Position numbers and translations under genes: made by a program
Source: Micromonospora cathayae
Lineage (GTDB): Bacteria; Actinomycetota; Actinomycetes; Mycobacteriales; Micromonosporaceae
DNA: 64,000 nucleotides
Assembly: GCF_028993575.1 (NCBI RefSeq)
Contig: NZ_CP118615.1
Coordinates: 2,976,001-3,040,000 of the forward strand
Direction: 5' to 3'
Part shown: positions 17,753 to 25,964 of the stretch, piece by piece
Numbering within the stretch: the first letter of the stretch is position 1
Layout of the letters: every line of letters begins with the position of its first letter
The notes under the pieces: generated by a model
Databases searched by the model: none
Seen by the model: only the letters and a program-made list of their open reading frames with translations
What the model was told of the DNA's origin: nothing

Positions 17753-19471
17753 GTGCTGGAGACCCTGGACGCCGACGCGGTGCGCCGCTGGTGCGCGAGC
17801 GGCCTCGACGCCCTGCGCCGGCACCAGGGCGAGATCGACGACCTGAACGTCTACCCGGTGCCCGACGGCGACACCGGCACCAACCTGGTGCTCACCCTCA
17901 CCTCCGCCCAGCAGGCCCTGGCGATGGACCTGGACACCTCCCCCGAGGGCGGCGGCGCTGCGGTCACCCCGCACGGGCACGCGCTGCGGCTGATGGCGCG
18001 CGGGGCGCTGCTCGGCGCCCGGGGCAACTCGGGCGTGATCCTCGCGCAGCTGCTGCGCGGGCTCGCCGACGCGCTCACCACCGTCCCGACCGTCCGGGGC
18101 CGCGAGTTGGCCGGCGCGCTGCGCGGCGCGGCCACCGCCGCGTACGGCGCGGTCGCCCACCCGGTGGAGGGGACGCTGCTCAGCGTGGCCGCCGCCGCGG
18201 CGACCGGGGCCGAGCAGGCGGACAGCGACGACCTGCGCGCGGTGGTCCGGTCGGCGGCCGGCGCGGCGACCCGGGCGCTGGCCCGCACCCCGCAGCAGTT
18301 GGCGACGCTGGCCCGGGCCGGGGTGGTCGACGCCGGCGGCCAGGGCCTCTGCCTGCTGCTGGACGCCCTGGTCGAGGTGGTCGCCGGCGAGCCGCCCGAC
18401 CGGCCGGCGACCGTGCCGCGCCCGGTCCGCCCGCCGGTCACCGCCGTCCGCGAGACCGGTTCCGAGGCGTACGCCTACGAGGTGCAGTATCTTCTCGACG
18501 CCGCGCCCGAGGCGGTGACCCGGCTACGGGCCACCCTCGACGCCCTCGGCGACTCGCTGGTCGTGGTCGGCGACGCGGCCACCGGGCAGGAGTCGTCCAC
18601 CTGGAACGTGCACGTCCACGTCAACGACGTCGGCGCGGCGGTCGAGGCCGGGGTGGTGGCCGGCCGGCCGTACCTGATCTCGGTGACCCGCTTCGCCGAC
18701 CAGCCGGCCGTGGCCCAGCGACCCGGCCCGGACGACTCCGACCGCGCGGTGGCGACCCGGTGGCCCGGACCGGACGACTCCGACCGGGCCGCGGCGACCC
18801 GCTGGTCCGGCGCGGACGGTGCCGACCGGGCGGCCGTGGTGGTCGCGTCCGGGGCGGGCCTGGCCGCGCTGCTGTCCGGCGAGGGCGCGACCGTGCTCGC
18901 CGGCAGCCCGTCCACCGGGGAACTGCTCGACGCGGTCCGGGCCACCGGCGCGGCCCGGGTGGTGGTGCTGCCCACCGACCCGGCCACCCGGGCGGTGGCG
19001 GGCACCGTGGCGCACCAGGCGCAGCCGCTGGGCGTCAAGGTCAGCGTGGTGCCGACCCGGTCGCCGGTGCAGGCGCTGGCCGCGCTCGCCGTCCGCGACC
19101 CGCAGCGCTCCTTCGAGGACGACGTGATCGCGATGGCCGAGGCGGCCGGGGCCTGCCGGTCCGCCGAGGTCTGCCACGCCGGCCGGGAGGCGTTGACCGT
19201 GGCCGGTCCGTGCCGGCCGGGTGACGTGCTCGCCCTGGTCGAGGGGGAGGTGCACCTGGTCGGCGCGGACCTGCTCGACACCTGCACCGCGCTGCTCGAC
19301 CGGATGCTCGGCGGCGGCGGCGAGCTGGTCACCCTGCTGGCCGGCGCGGACGCCCCGGCGGGGCTGACCGACGCGGTCCGCGCGCATGTCGCCCGGCACT
19401 GGCCGTTCGTCGAGGTCCAGGCGTACGCCGGGGGCCAACCGCACTATCCGCTCCTGGTGGGGGTCGAGTGA
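17753..19471 (+). CDS. DAK2/DegV-associated kinase-like protein (FakA/YloV family)
   Basis: 572 residues. The N-terminal DhaL-type domain has NVYPVPDGDTGTNLVLTL (the metal/ATP Asp motif, about residues 31-48). It also has GARGNSGVILAQLLRG and GVVDAGGQGL. The middle and C-terminal domains match FakA, the fatty acid kinase subunit of Firmicutes. No FakB is encoded nearby, so the phosphoacceptor is open. Three 14-residue repeats (R/W-x-G-PDDSDRA type) interrupt the sequence near residue 325. The GTG at 17753 follows TAGGCT by 7 nt, so it is probably leaderless. It overlaps recG by 4 bp. Confidence 0.88.
   Translation: MLETLDADAVRRWCASGLDALRRHQGEIDDLNVYPVPDGDTGTNLVLTLTSAQQALAMDLDTSPEGGGAAVTPHGHALRLMARGALLGARGNSGVILAQLLRGLADALTTVPTVRGRELAGALRGAATAAYGAVAHPVEGTLLSVAAAAATGAEQADSDDLRAVVRSAAGAATRALARTPQQLATLARAGVVDAGGQGLCLLLDALVEVVAGEPPDRPATVPRPVRPPVTAVRETGSEAYAYEVQYLLDAAPEAVTRLRATLDALGDSLVVVGDAATGQESSTWNVHVHVNDVGAAVEAGVVAGRPYLISVTRFADQPAVAQRPGPDDSDRAVATRWPGPDDSDRAAATRWSGADGADRAAVVVASGAGLAALLSGEGATVLAGSPSTGELLDAVRATGAARVVVLPTDPATRAVAGTVAHQAQPLGVKVSVVPTRSPVQALAALAVRDPQRSFEDDVIAMAEAAGACRSAEVCHAGREALTVAGPCRPGDVLALVEGEVHLVGADLLDTCTALLDRMLGGGGELVTLLAGADAPAGLTDAVRAHVARHWPFVEVQAYAGGQPHYPLLVGVE
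18721..18846 (+). repeat. 42-bp in-frame tandem repeat within the DAK2 gene
   Basis: Three copies at 42-bp spacing (GACGACTCCG at 18731 and 18773, GACGGTGCCG at 18815) encode 14-residue units such as RWPGPDDSDRAAAT. The third copy is diverged. Confidence 0.8.
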
Positions 19472-21666
19472 CCGAGTCGTGCACGGTGGACACACCGCTG
19501 AGGAAACTGGTCGGGGAGAAGACCGCCAAGGCCCTCGCCGGCCATCTCGACCTGCACACCGCCGGGGACCTGATCTACCACTTCCCCCGCCGGTACGACG
19601 AGCGTGGCGAGCACACCGACATCCGTTCGCTGGACGTCGGCGAGCAGGTGACGGTGCTGGCCCAGGTGCAGAAGACCGCGATACGCCCGATGCGGCAGCG
19701 CCGGGGCAACCTGCTCGAGGTCACCGTCGGGGACGGCTCCGGCGGCGTGCTCAGCCTCACCTTCTTCGGCAACCAGGCGTGGCGGGAACGGGAGCTGCGG
19801 CCCGGCCGGTGGGGGCTGTTCGCCGGCAAGGTGACCGAGTTCCGGGGTCGACGCCAGCTCAACGGCCCGGAGTACGTCCTGCTCGGCGAGGGCGGTGAGG
19901 GCGAGGCGGCGGCCAGCGAGGAGGTCGAGGAGTTCGCCGGGGCGCTGATCCCGGTGTACCCGGCCGCCGCGGCGGTGCCCACCTGGGTGATCGCCAAGTG
20001 CGTCCGTACCGTGCTGGACACCTTCACCCCGCCGGAGGATCCGCTGCCGGCGACCGTCCGGGCCACCCGCAACCTGGTCGGTCTGGCGGAGGCGCTGCGC
20101 GAGATCCACCGGCCGTCGGCGAAGGAGACGCTGTACCGCGCCCGGCGGCGGCTCAAGTGGGACGAGGCGTTCGCCGTGCAGGTGACCCTGGTGCAGCGCA
20201 AGCTCCGGGCCGCCGACTGGCCGGCCCGCCCCCGGCCCCCGAAACCGGACGGGCTGCTCGCCGCCTTCGACGCCGACCTGCCGTACGAGCTGACCGGCGG
20301 GCAGCGGGACGTGGGCCGGGAGATCGCCGCCGACCTGGCGACCGCGCACCCGATGCACCGGCTGTTGCAGGGCGAGGTCGGCTCCGGCAAGACGCTCGTT
20401 GCGTTGCGGGCCATGCTCCAGGTGGTCGACGCCGGCGGGCAGGCCGCCCTGCTGGCCCCGACCGAGGTGCTCGCCGCCCAGCACCACCGGGGCATCACCG
20501 AACTGCTCGGCCCGCTGGCCCGGGCCGGCGAACTGGGGGCGGCCGAGCAGGCCACCCGGGTCGAGCTGGTCACCGGTTCGCTGGGCGCGGCGGCCCGCCG
20601 CCGGGCGCTGGCCGAGGTCGCCGAGGGCCGCGCCGGCATCGTGCTCGGCACCCACGCCCTGCTGTACGAGGGCGTCGACTTCGCCGACCTGGGCCTGGTG
20701 GTGGTGGACGAGCAGCACCGGTTCGGGGTGGAGCAGCGGGACGCGTTGCGCGCCAAGGCCGACCAGCCGCCGCACGTGCTGGTGATGACGGCCACCCCGA
20801 TCCCGCGGACGGTCGCCATGACCGTCTACGGCGACCTGGAGGTGTCCACCCTCGCCCAGTTGCCGCAGGGCCGTTCGCCGATCGCCTCGCACGTGGTGCC
20901 GGCCGCCGAGAAACCCGCCTACCTGGACCGGGCCTGGCGTCGACTGCGCGAGGAGGTGGCCGCCGGCCACCAGGCGTACGTGGTCTGTCCCCGGATCGGG
21001 GAGGGGCCGGCCAGCGAGGAGGAGGCCCCGAAGGAGGACGACTCCGGTCGGCGACCGCCGCTGGCGGTGACCGAGGTGGCCCCGCTGCTGGCCGAGGGCC
21101 CGCTGCACGGGCTGCGGATCGGCGTGCTGCACGGGAAACAGCCGGCCGACGAGAAGGACGCGGTGATGCGCGCCTTCGCCGCCGGTGAGCTGGACGTGCT
21201 GGTCGCCACCACCGTGGTGGAGGTGGGCGTGAACGTGCCGAACGCCACCGTGATGATCGTGCTGGACGCCGACCGGTTCGGTGTCTCCCAGCTGCACCAG
21301 CTGCGGGGCCGGGTGGGGCGGGGTTCCGCCGCCGGGCTGTGCCTGCTGGTGACCGAGGCGGGGGAGGGCACCCCGGCCCGGGAACGGCTGACCGCGGTCG
21401 CCTCCACCACGGACGGTTTCAAGCTCGCCGAGCTGGATCTGGAGCAGCGCCGCGAGGGCGACGTGCTGGGTGCCACCCAGTCCGGTCGCCGTTCGCACCT
21501 GCGGTTGCTGTCCCTGCTCCGCGACGCCGACCTGATCCGCGACGCCCGCGCCGAGGCGATCGCCCTGGTCGAGGAGGATCCGGAGCTGGCCCGGCACCCG
21601 GCCCTGGCGGCCTCGGTCGCCGCCCTGGTCGACGCCGAACGCGCCGAGTACCTCGAAAAGGGCTGA
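19468..21666 (+). CDS. recG: ATP-dependent DNA helicase RecG
   Basis: Reverses stalled forks and processes branched DNA. 732 residues. The N-terminal wedge/OB domain is about 60-165. Walker A is QGEVGSGKT (about residues 302-310) and the Walker B DEQH box is VVVDEQHRFG. MTATPIPRT is motif III, and QLRGRVGRG is the RecG/Mfd arginine motif. A non-conserved acidic loop (ASEEEAPKEDDSGRR) lies between helicase lobes, as in other actinobacteria. The GTG at 19468 overlaps the DAK2 stop. A strong hairpin lies downstream. Confidence 0.96.
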   Translation: MTESCTVDTPLRKLVGEKTAKALAGHLDLHTAGDLIYHFPRRYDERGEHTDIRSLDVGEQVTVLAQVQKTAIRPMRQRRGNLLEVTVGDGSGGVLSLTFFGNQAWRERELRPGRWGLFAGKVTEFRGRRQLNGPEYVLLGEGGEGEAAASEEVEEFAGALIPVYPAAAAVPTWVIAKCVRTVLDTFTPPEDPLPATVRATRNLVGLAEALREIHRPSAKETLYRARRRLKWDEAFAVQVTLVQRKLRAADWPARPRPPKPDGLLAAFDADLPYELTGGQRDVGREIAADLATAHPMHRLLQGEVGSGKTLVALRAMLQVVDAGGQAALLAPTEVLAAQHHRGITELLGPLARAGELGAAEQATRVELVTGSLGAAARRRALAEVAEGRAGIVLGTHALLYEGVDFADLGLVVVDEQHRFGVEQRDALRAKADQPPHVLVMTATPIPRTVAMTVYGDLEVSTLAQLPQGRSPIASHVVPAAEKPAYLDRAWRRLREEVAAGHQAYVVCPRIGEGPASEEEAPKEDDSGRRPPLAVTEVAPLLAEGPLHGLRIGVLHGKQPADEKDAVMRAFAAGELDVLVATTVVEVGVNVPNATVMIVLDADRFGVSQLHQLRGRVGRGSAAGLCLLVTEAGEGTPARERLTAVASTTDGFKLAELDLEQRREGDVLGATQSGRRSHLRLLSLLRDADLIRDARAEAIALVEEDPELARHPALAASVAALVDAERAEYLEKG

Positions 21667-21730
21667 CCCGGGCGCGCCGCAGCGGCGCGTGGACCGGAGG
21701 GCGGCGCAACGACGAGGGTCCGCGCGACGG

Positions 21731-21770
21731 CGAGGGGCGCCGGTGACCTCGCGGTCACCGACGCCCCTCG
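21731..21770. terminator. bidirectional terminator between recG and the LPVTG gene
   Basis: 18-bp arms (21731-21748 and 21753-21770) with one mismatch around the loop TCGC, between convergent genes. No T-tract. Confidence 0.75.
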
Positions 21771-21785
21771 TGGACGCTGCCCGGA

Positions 21786-23048
21786 TCAGGCGGTGAAGCG
21801 GATCCGTCGGCGACGGGCGACGACGAACAGCACCGCGCCCAGGGCCAGCAGGGCTGCCGCGCCGGCCGCGATGCCGCCGGCCGCCGCGCCGGTCACCGGC
21901 AGGCCGCCCTCGTCACCCTCGCCGCCGCCGGTACCGCCGTCGGCGCAGCCGCCCTTCGGTGCGGTCCAGGTGATCGGCTCCTCGGAGGCCAGGTCCCCGG
22001 TGACGACCACGCTCAGGCCCTCGGCGGCCGGGAAGGTGACCTCCTTGGTGGTGCCCGGCTCGAAGGTCACCGTCTTCGGGGTGCCGACGCTCGGGGTGAA
22101 GGTGGAGGTGAGGTTGATCCCGTTCGCCGGGTTGACCACCTCGAGGATCAGCTCCTCGCAGGTGCTGTCGAAGGCGGTCTCCGGCTCGCCGACCTCGGGC
22201 TCCTGGCAGTCCTCCGGCTTGGTCCAGCCGCCGGTGAACGTTTCCATGCCCCGGGCCTCGACGGTGACCTCCTTGCCCTGCTCGGCGGTGAGCTCCTTGG
22301 TGGCGCTGGCGCCGGCGGCCACGGTGACGTCCTCGGTGTACCCGCCGCTGCCGCGTACCGCGAACGTCGTCGGCACGTTGCCCCGGTTGACCAGTACCAG
22401 GTCGAAGCCGCCGTCACAGTCCGACCGGTGCTCGACCGCCGGGGCCTCGACGCAGCTGCCCGCGCCGCCGTTGTACCAGGCGGCCTTGCCCTTGGAGCGG
22501 GAGCCGATGCCCTTGTCGCTGCCGACCTTGCGGTCGCCGTACCGGTCGCCCTTCTCGGTGATCGGGTCGATGATCTCGCTGCCGAAGACGAAGTCGACCT
22601 GGGTGAAGCAGGCCGGCACCTCGACCTTGAACTCCAGCTTGGTGACCGCGCCGATCTCGCCCTCGGCCACCCCGGTGAACTTCTTCACCGACTTGTCGAA
22701 CAGGTACTGCGGCACCGCGAACTTCGCCGACGGCGCGAGGTACGACACCAGCGCCAGCTCCTGCTCCTCGCCCTGGCACAGCGGCCCGTTGACCAGGGTG
22801 ATGCTGGCCTCGCCCTTCGGCCCGTCGAAGGTGTGCGTGTACCGGGCCTCGTCGGCGTCGACGCAGGTGGCCGGCGGCGGCGTGGCGGCGGTCGGGGTGG
22901 GCTCGGCCGTCGCGGGGGCCGAGGGGGGCACCGGCGACGGGTTGGTGGCGGTCGCGGGCGCGGCGACCGCGAACACCGTGACCAGGCCGGTCAGGCCGGC
23001 GGCGGCCACGGAGAACGGTCGCCGTAGCGACAGCGTGGGACGGAACAC
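21786..23048 (-). CDS. sortase-anchored (LPVTG) secreted surface protein
   Basis: 420 residues. The signal peptide has basic SLRRP, a hydrophobic core to about residue 30 and an ATA-like cleavage site. A Pro/Thr/Ala linker and an extracellular region with several paired cysteines follow. The tail carries an acidic Gly-rich spacer, LPVTG (383-387), a hydrophobic helix and ARRRRIR, a complete sortase sorting signal. The middle has repeated beta-rich blocks (TKEVTFPAAEGLSVVVTG type). No catalytic domain is recognised; adhesin or coat protein is inference. The GTG at 23048 with GGGAG upstream fits the signal peptide. No sortase gene is in the window. Confidence 0.88.
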   Translation of the reverse strand: MFRPTLSLRRPFSVAAAGLTGLVTVFAVAAPATATNPSPVPPSAPATAEPTPTAATPPPATCVDADEARYTHTFDGPKGEASITLVNGPLCQGEEQELALVSYLAPSAKFAVPQYLFDKSVKKFTGVAEGEIGAVTKLEFKVEVPACFTQVDFVFGSEIIDPITEKGDRYGDRKVGSDKGIGSRSKGKAAWYNGGAGSCVEAPAVEHRSDCDGGFDLVLVNRGNVPTTFAVRGSGGYTEDVTVAAGASATKELTAEQGKEVTVEARGMETFTGGWTKPEDCQEPEVGEPETAFDSTCEELILEVVNPANGINLTSTFTPSVGTPKTVTFEPGTTKEVTFPAAEGLSVVVTGDLASEEPITWTAPKGGCADGGTGGGEGDEGGLPVTGAAAGGIAAGAAALLALGAVLFVVARRRRIRFTA

Positions 23049-23361
23049 ACGTACTCCCGGGGTGAGCAACGTCAGGGGTACGGCGTGGGGCGGCGGTGGA
23101 CGGTCGCTGCCGGGTCGTCGGCGCGTCGCGTGACGGGCCACCCCGACACCGTCGGTCGGCGGGGAACTGCCGACACCGGGGGTGACCCTAGCGACATCGA
23201 CAGCGGCGACACAGCCGCCAGTGACCACTGAGGACGATGTTATCGATCTGAGATCATCGGTGCACGTACGGTCAGTGGTCGGTCGCGCCGCGCCCACCTG
23301 CCGCCGCCGCCGGGTCGCCCGCGACGTCGCGTAGCGTCTGGGGCATGGACAGGGAGCGACG
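23049..23361. other. divergent intergenic region (313 bp)
   Basis: Separates the LPVTG gene from rsmD. It is less GC-rich around 23225-23278, where CCACTGA and TCAGTGG arms 40 bp apart flank CGATG/CATCG arms. This could form a long imperfect hairpin or a regulator site. ATGTTA read on the minus strand (TAACAT) is a possible -10 for the LPVTG gene. A TAGCGT hexamer (23332-23337) may serve rsmD. No gene is seen. Confidence 0.4.
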
Positions 23362-23365
23362 GTGA
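23345..23365 (+). other. 6-codon mini-ORF overlapping the rsmD start
   Basis: ATG 23345 starts 7 nt after TAGCGT and encodes MDRERR. Its TGA overlaps the rsmD GTG (GTGA), and the frame itself contains AGGGAG, which can serve as the rsmD ribosome site. It could be a leaderless coupling peptide or a coincidence. Confidence 0.35.
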
Positions 23366-23925
23366 CCCGGATCGTGGCCGGGACGCTCGGTGGCCGGCGG
23401 ATCGCCGCGCCGCCCGGCGCCGGCACCCGCCCCACCTCCGACCGGGTACGCGAGGCGCTGTTCAGCGCGGTCGAGGCGAGCCTGGAGCTGGCCGGCTCCC
23501 GGGTGGCCGACCTGTACGCCGGGTCCGGCGCGGTCGGCCTGGAAGCGGTCTCCCGGGGGGCGGCGCACGCGCTGCTGGTCGAGTCCGATCCCCGGGCCGC
23601 CCGGGTGATCAGGGAGAACGTCGCCACGCTCCGGGCCGCCCCGGCCGCCCGCCTGGTCACCGGGAAGGTGTCGACGGTGCTCGCCGCCGGCCCGGAGGGC
23701 GACCCGTACGACCTGGTGTTCGCCGACCCGCCGTACGCGGTGCCGGCACAGGAGGTGACCGCGCTGCTGGCCGCGCTGGTCGACGGCGGCTGGCTGGCCC
23801 CGGACGCCCTCGTGGTGATCGAGCGGGCCACCCGGTCCGGGCCGGTCGAATGGGTGGAAGGCGTCACTGGTGAGCGCAGTCGGCGCTACGGCGAGACCAC
23901 CCTTTGGTACGGTCGCCGATCATGA
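23362..23925 (+). CDS. rsmD: 16S rRNA (guanine966-N2)-methyltransferase
   Basis: Methylates G966 of 16S rRNA using SAM. 187 residues. The N-terminus GGRRIAAPPGAGTRPTSDRVREALF is characteristic. VADLYAGSGAVGLEA is the SAM-binding motif, and the catalytic DPPY motif is VFADPPYAV (about residues 119-127). The GTG at 23362 has AGGGAG upstream. Overlaps coaD by 4 bp, the usual rsmD-coaD pairing. Confidence 0.95.
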   Translation: MTRIVAGTLGGRRIAAPPGAGTRPTSDRVREALFSAVEASLELAGSRVADLYAGSGAVGLEAVSRGAAHALLVESDPRAARVIRENVATLRAAPAARLVTGKVSTVLAAGPEGDPYDLVFADPPYAVPAQEVTALLAALVDGGWLAPDALVVIERATRSGPVEWVEGVTGERSRRYGETTLWYGRRS

Positions 23926-24410
23926 GACGTGCGGTCTGTCCCGGCTCGTTCGACCCGGTGACCAACGGACACCTCGACATCATCGGTCGGGCCAGCCGCC
24001 TGTTCGACGAGGTGATCGTCGGCGTGCTGATCAACCAGTCCAAGAGTGGCCTGTTCACCGTGGACGAGCGGCTCGCCATGCTCCGCGAGGTGACCTGTTC
24101 CTACCCCAACGTCCGGGTCGAGTCCTTCCAGGGGCTGCTGGTCGACTTCTGCCGGGAGCAGGAGGCCAGTGTCCTGGTCAAGGGGCTGCGGGCGGTCAGC
24201 GACTTCGACTACGAACTCCAGATGGCCCAGATGAACATCGGCCTGGCCGGGGTGGAGACGCTGTTCATGCCGACCAACCCGCTCTACTCGTTCCTCTCCT
24301 CCAGCCTGGTCAAGGACGTGGCGAAGTGGGGCGGCGACGTCTCCCCGCACGTGCCCGACCTGGTCCGGGAGCAGTTGCGGGCCCGGCTGGCCCCCGGCCG
24401 CCGCTCCTGA
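23922..24410 (+). CDS. coaD: phosphopantetheine adenylyltransferase
   Basis: Adenylates 4'-phosphopantetheine in coenzyme A synthesis. 162 residues. CPGSFDPVTNGHLDII contains the nucleotidyltransferase TxGH motif. KGLRAVSDFDYELQMAQMN is the conserved substrate segment, and FLSSSLVKDVA is the C-terminal signature. The ATG at 23922 overlaps the rsmD stop; a start further upstream would precede the fold. Confidence 0.96.
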   Translation: MRRAVCPGSFDPVTNGHLDIIGRASRLFDEVIVGVLINQSKSGLFTVDERLAMLREVTCSYPNVRVESFQGLLVDFCREQEASVLVKGLRAVSDFDYELQMAQMNIGLAGVETLFMPTNPLYSFLSSSLVKDVAKWGGDVSPHVPDLVREQLRARLAPGRRS

Positions 24411-24414
24411 CCGG

Positions 24415-24432
24415 CCCCCGCTCCGGCGGGGG
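24415..24432 (+). terminator. hairpin after coaD
   Basis: CCCCCGC (24415-24421) and GCGGGGG (24426-24432) with loop TCCG, five bases after the coaD stop. The remaining gap to 24602 holds two copies of GGCGACGCGCCG and CATCATG/CATGATG arms, with no gene. Confidence 0.55.
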
Positions 24433-24602
24433 ACGGCCGCGCCGGCGGCGACGCGCCGTACGCGCGGCCCGCCCCGGTGGCGACGCGCCGGGTGGGTGGC
24501 AGCGGCCGGCGCTCGTCGGCACCCCGCATCATGGGTGCAGCAGGAACCCGGCCCAGGCCCGCATGATGAAGGTCGGCCGACGACGACAGGAGTGAGGTAC
24601 CG

Positions 24603-25100
24603 GTGGACCCGCTCGACCGCATCGACGAACTGATCGCCATCCTGGAGCAGGCGCGTTCCGTCCCGATGTCGCGGAACAACTGCATGGTCGACCGCGGGGA
24701 GATGATCGGCGCGCTCGACGAGCTGCGTGCCGAACTCCCCGCCGACCTGCGCCGGGCCGCGGCGTTGCTGGAGGAGCGGGACAAGATCATGGAGGCCGGT
24801 AAGCGGGAGGCCGACCGGATCATCAGCGAGGGGGAGGCGGAGCACGCCCGGCTGGTCTCGGTGAACGAGATCACCGTCTCCGCCGAGCACGAGGGGGCAC
24901 GGATCATCGCCGAGGCCCGCGCCGAGGCCCAGCGGCTGCGCGAGGAGGTCGACGACTACGTCGACACCGCCCTGGCCAACTTCGAGCAGTTCCTCACCCG
25001 GGCGCTGGCCTCGATCGAGCGCGGGCGGGACAAGATGCACGCGCTGCGTGAGATCGGTACCTTCGGCGGTGACGAGTCGGAACGCCCGCTACCCTTCTGA
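24603..25100 (+). CDS. sepIVA: SepIVA-like DivIVA-family coiled-coil division protein
   Basis: 165 residues, mostly helix. Recalled alignment with M. tuberculosis SepIVA (Rv2927c) is clear at both ends. The head has IDELIAILEQARSVPM, and the tail has RLVSVNEI...AEAQRLREEVDDYVDTALANFEQF. It is ~80 residues shorter because the central Ala/Glu coiled-coil repeats are missing. SepIVA acts at the septum and cell tip with peptidoglycan synthesis factors. The GTG at 24603 has AGGAGTGAGG upstream. It lies next to DUF177-rpmF-rnc-mutM as in mycobacteria. Confidence 0.82.
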   Translation: MDPLDRIDELIAILEQARSVPMSRNNCMVDRGEMIGALDELRAELPADLRRAAALLEERDKIMEAGKREADRIISEGEAEHARLVSVNEITVSAEHEGARIIAEARAEAQRLREEVDDYVDTALANFEQFLTRALASIERGRDKMHALREIGTFGGDESERPLPF

Positions 25101-25209
25101 GCGGCACCTCAACAACCGACACGGCGGGGCGGGCGCGCCCCCGGTTCGACGGTCCGGCGGTCGCCCAGGTAACCTCGTTTGTCGGCCTACCCACGGCCGG
25201 AGTCTGACT

Positions 25210-25773
25210 ATGCCCAAACACACGCCATCGCACCTCGACCCCAGGTCGCCGCTGGTTCTCGACACGAGGGACCTGCCGCGTCGGCCTGGTGCTCTGCGTA
25301 CGGTCCAGCGGGTGGTCCCGGCACCGGCGGACCTCGGCGTGGAGTTGATCGGCGTGCCGGAGGGCGCGGACCTCGACCTCGACCTGAGGCTGGAGTCGGT
25401 GTCCGAGGGCGTGCTCGTCTCGGGGACCATCTCCGGTCCGGTCCGGGGCGAGTGCGGTCGCTGCCTGCGCGAGATCAACGACTCGGTGGCCGTGACGATC
25501 CAGGAGCTGTACGCGTACGAGAACAGCACCACGGACGCCACGACCGAAGAGGACGAGGTGGGCCGGATGCAGGGAGATCTGATCGACCTGGAGCCGGCGT
25601 TGCGGGACGCGGTGGTGCTCACACTGCCGACCAACCCGCGCTGCCGGGAGGATTGCCCAGGGCTGTGCCCCGAGTGCGGGGTGCACTGGGACGATCTGCC
25701 GGCCGACCACAGTCACCAGCAGATCGACCCGCGTTGGGCGGGCCTGTCGCAACTGACCCGTACAGAGGAGTAA
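25210..25773 (+). CDS. DUF177 (YceD-family) protein
   Basis: 187 residues. VSGTISGPVRGECGRCLREI holds the first CxxC, and CREDCPGLCPECGVHWDD the second cysteine cluster, as in the YceD family linked to 23S rRNA accumulation. It precedes rpmF, the family's universal neighbour. The ATG at 25210 is preferred over upstream in-frame GTGs in low-complexity sequence. Confidence 0.9.
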   Translation: MPKHTPSHLDPRSPLVLDTRDLPRRPGALRTVQRVVPAPADLGVELIGVPEGADLDLDLRLESVSEGVLVSGTISGPVRGECGRCLREINDSVAVTIQELYAYENSTTDATTEEDEVGRMQGDLIDLEPALRDAVVLTLPTNPRCREDCPGLCPECGVHWDDLPADHSHQQIDPRWAGLSQLTRTEE

Positions 25774-25778
25774 GAACC

Positions 25779-25952
25779 GTGGCCGTCCCGAAGCGCAAGA
25801 TGTCGCGCAGCAACACCCGGTCCCGCCGGGCGAACTGGAAGGCGGCCGTGGTCGCGACCGTGGCCTGCCCGCAGTGCAAGTCCGCCAAGCTGCCGCACGC
25901 CGCCTGCTCGGTCTGCGGCACCTACAACGGCCGCCAGGTCCTCGAGGTCTGA
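25779..25952 (+). CDS. rpmF: 50S ribosomal protein L32
   Basis: 57 residues starting AVPKRKMSRSNTRSRRANWK, with the zinc-binding pairs CPQC and CSVC. The GTG at 25779 lies 5 bp after the DUF177 stop and its ribosome site GAGGAG overlaps that stop, so the two are coupled. Confidence 0.97.
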   Translation: MAVPKRKMSRSNTRSRRANWKAAVVATVACPQCKSAKLPHAACSVCGTYNGRQVLEV

Positions 25953-25964
25953 CCCGGTCGCCGA

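Noticed and set aside
23049..23867. Upstream extension of the LPVTG gene across the intergenic region and antisense to rsmD
   Set aside because: The signal peptide starts at 23048 with a good ribosome site; the extension has no protein character and crosses rsmD.
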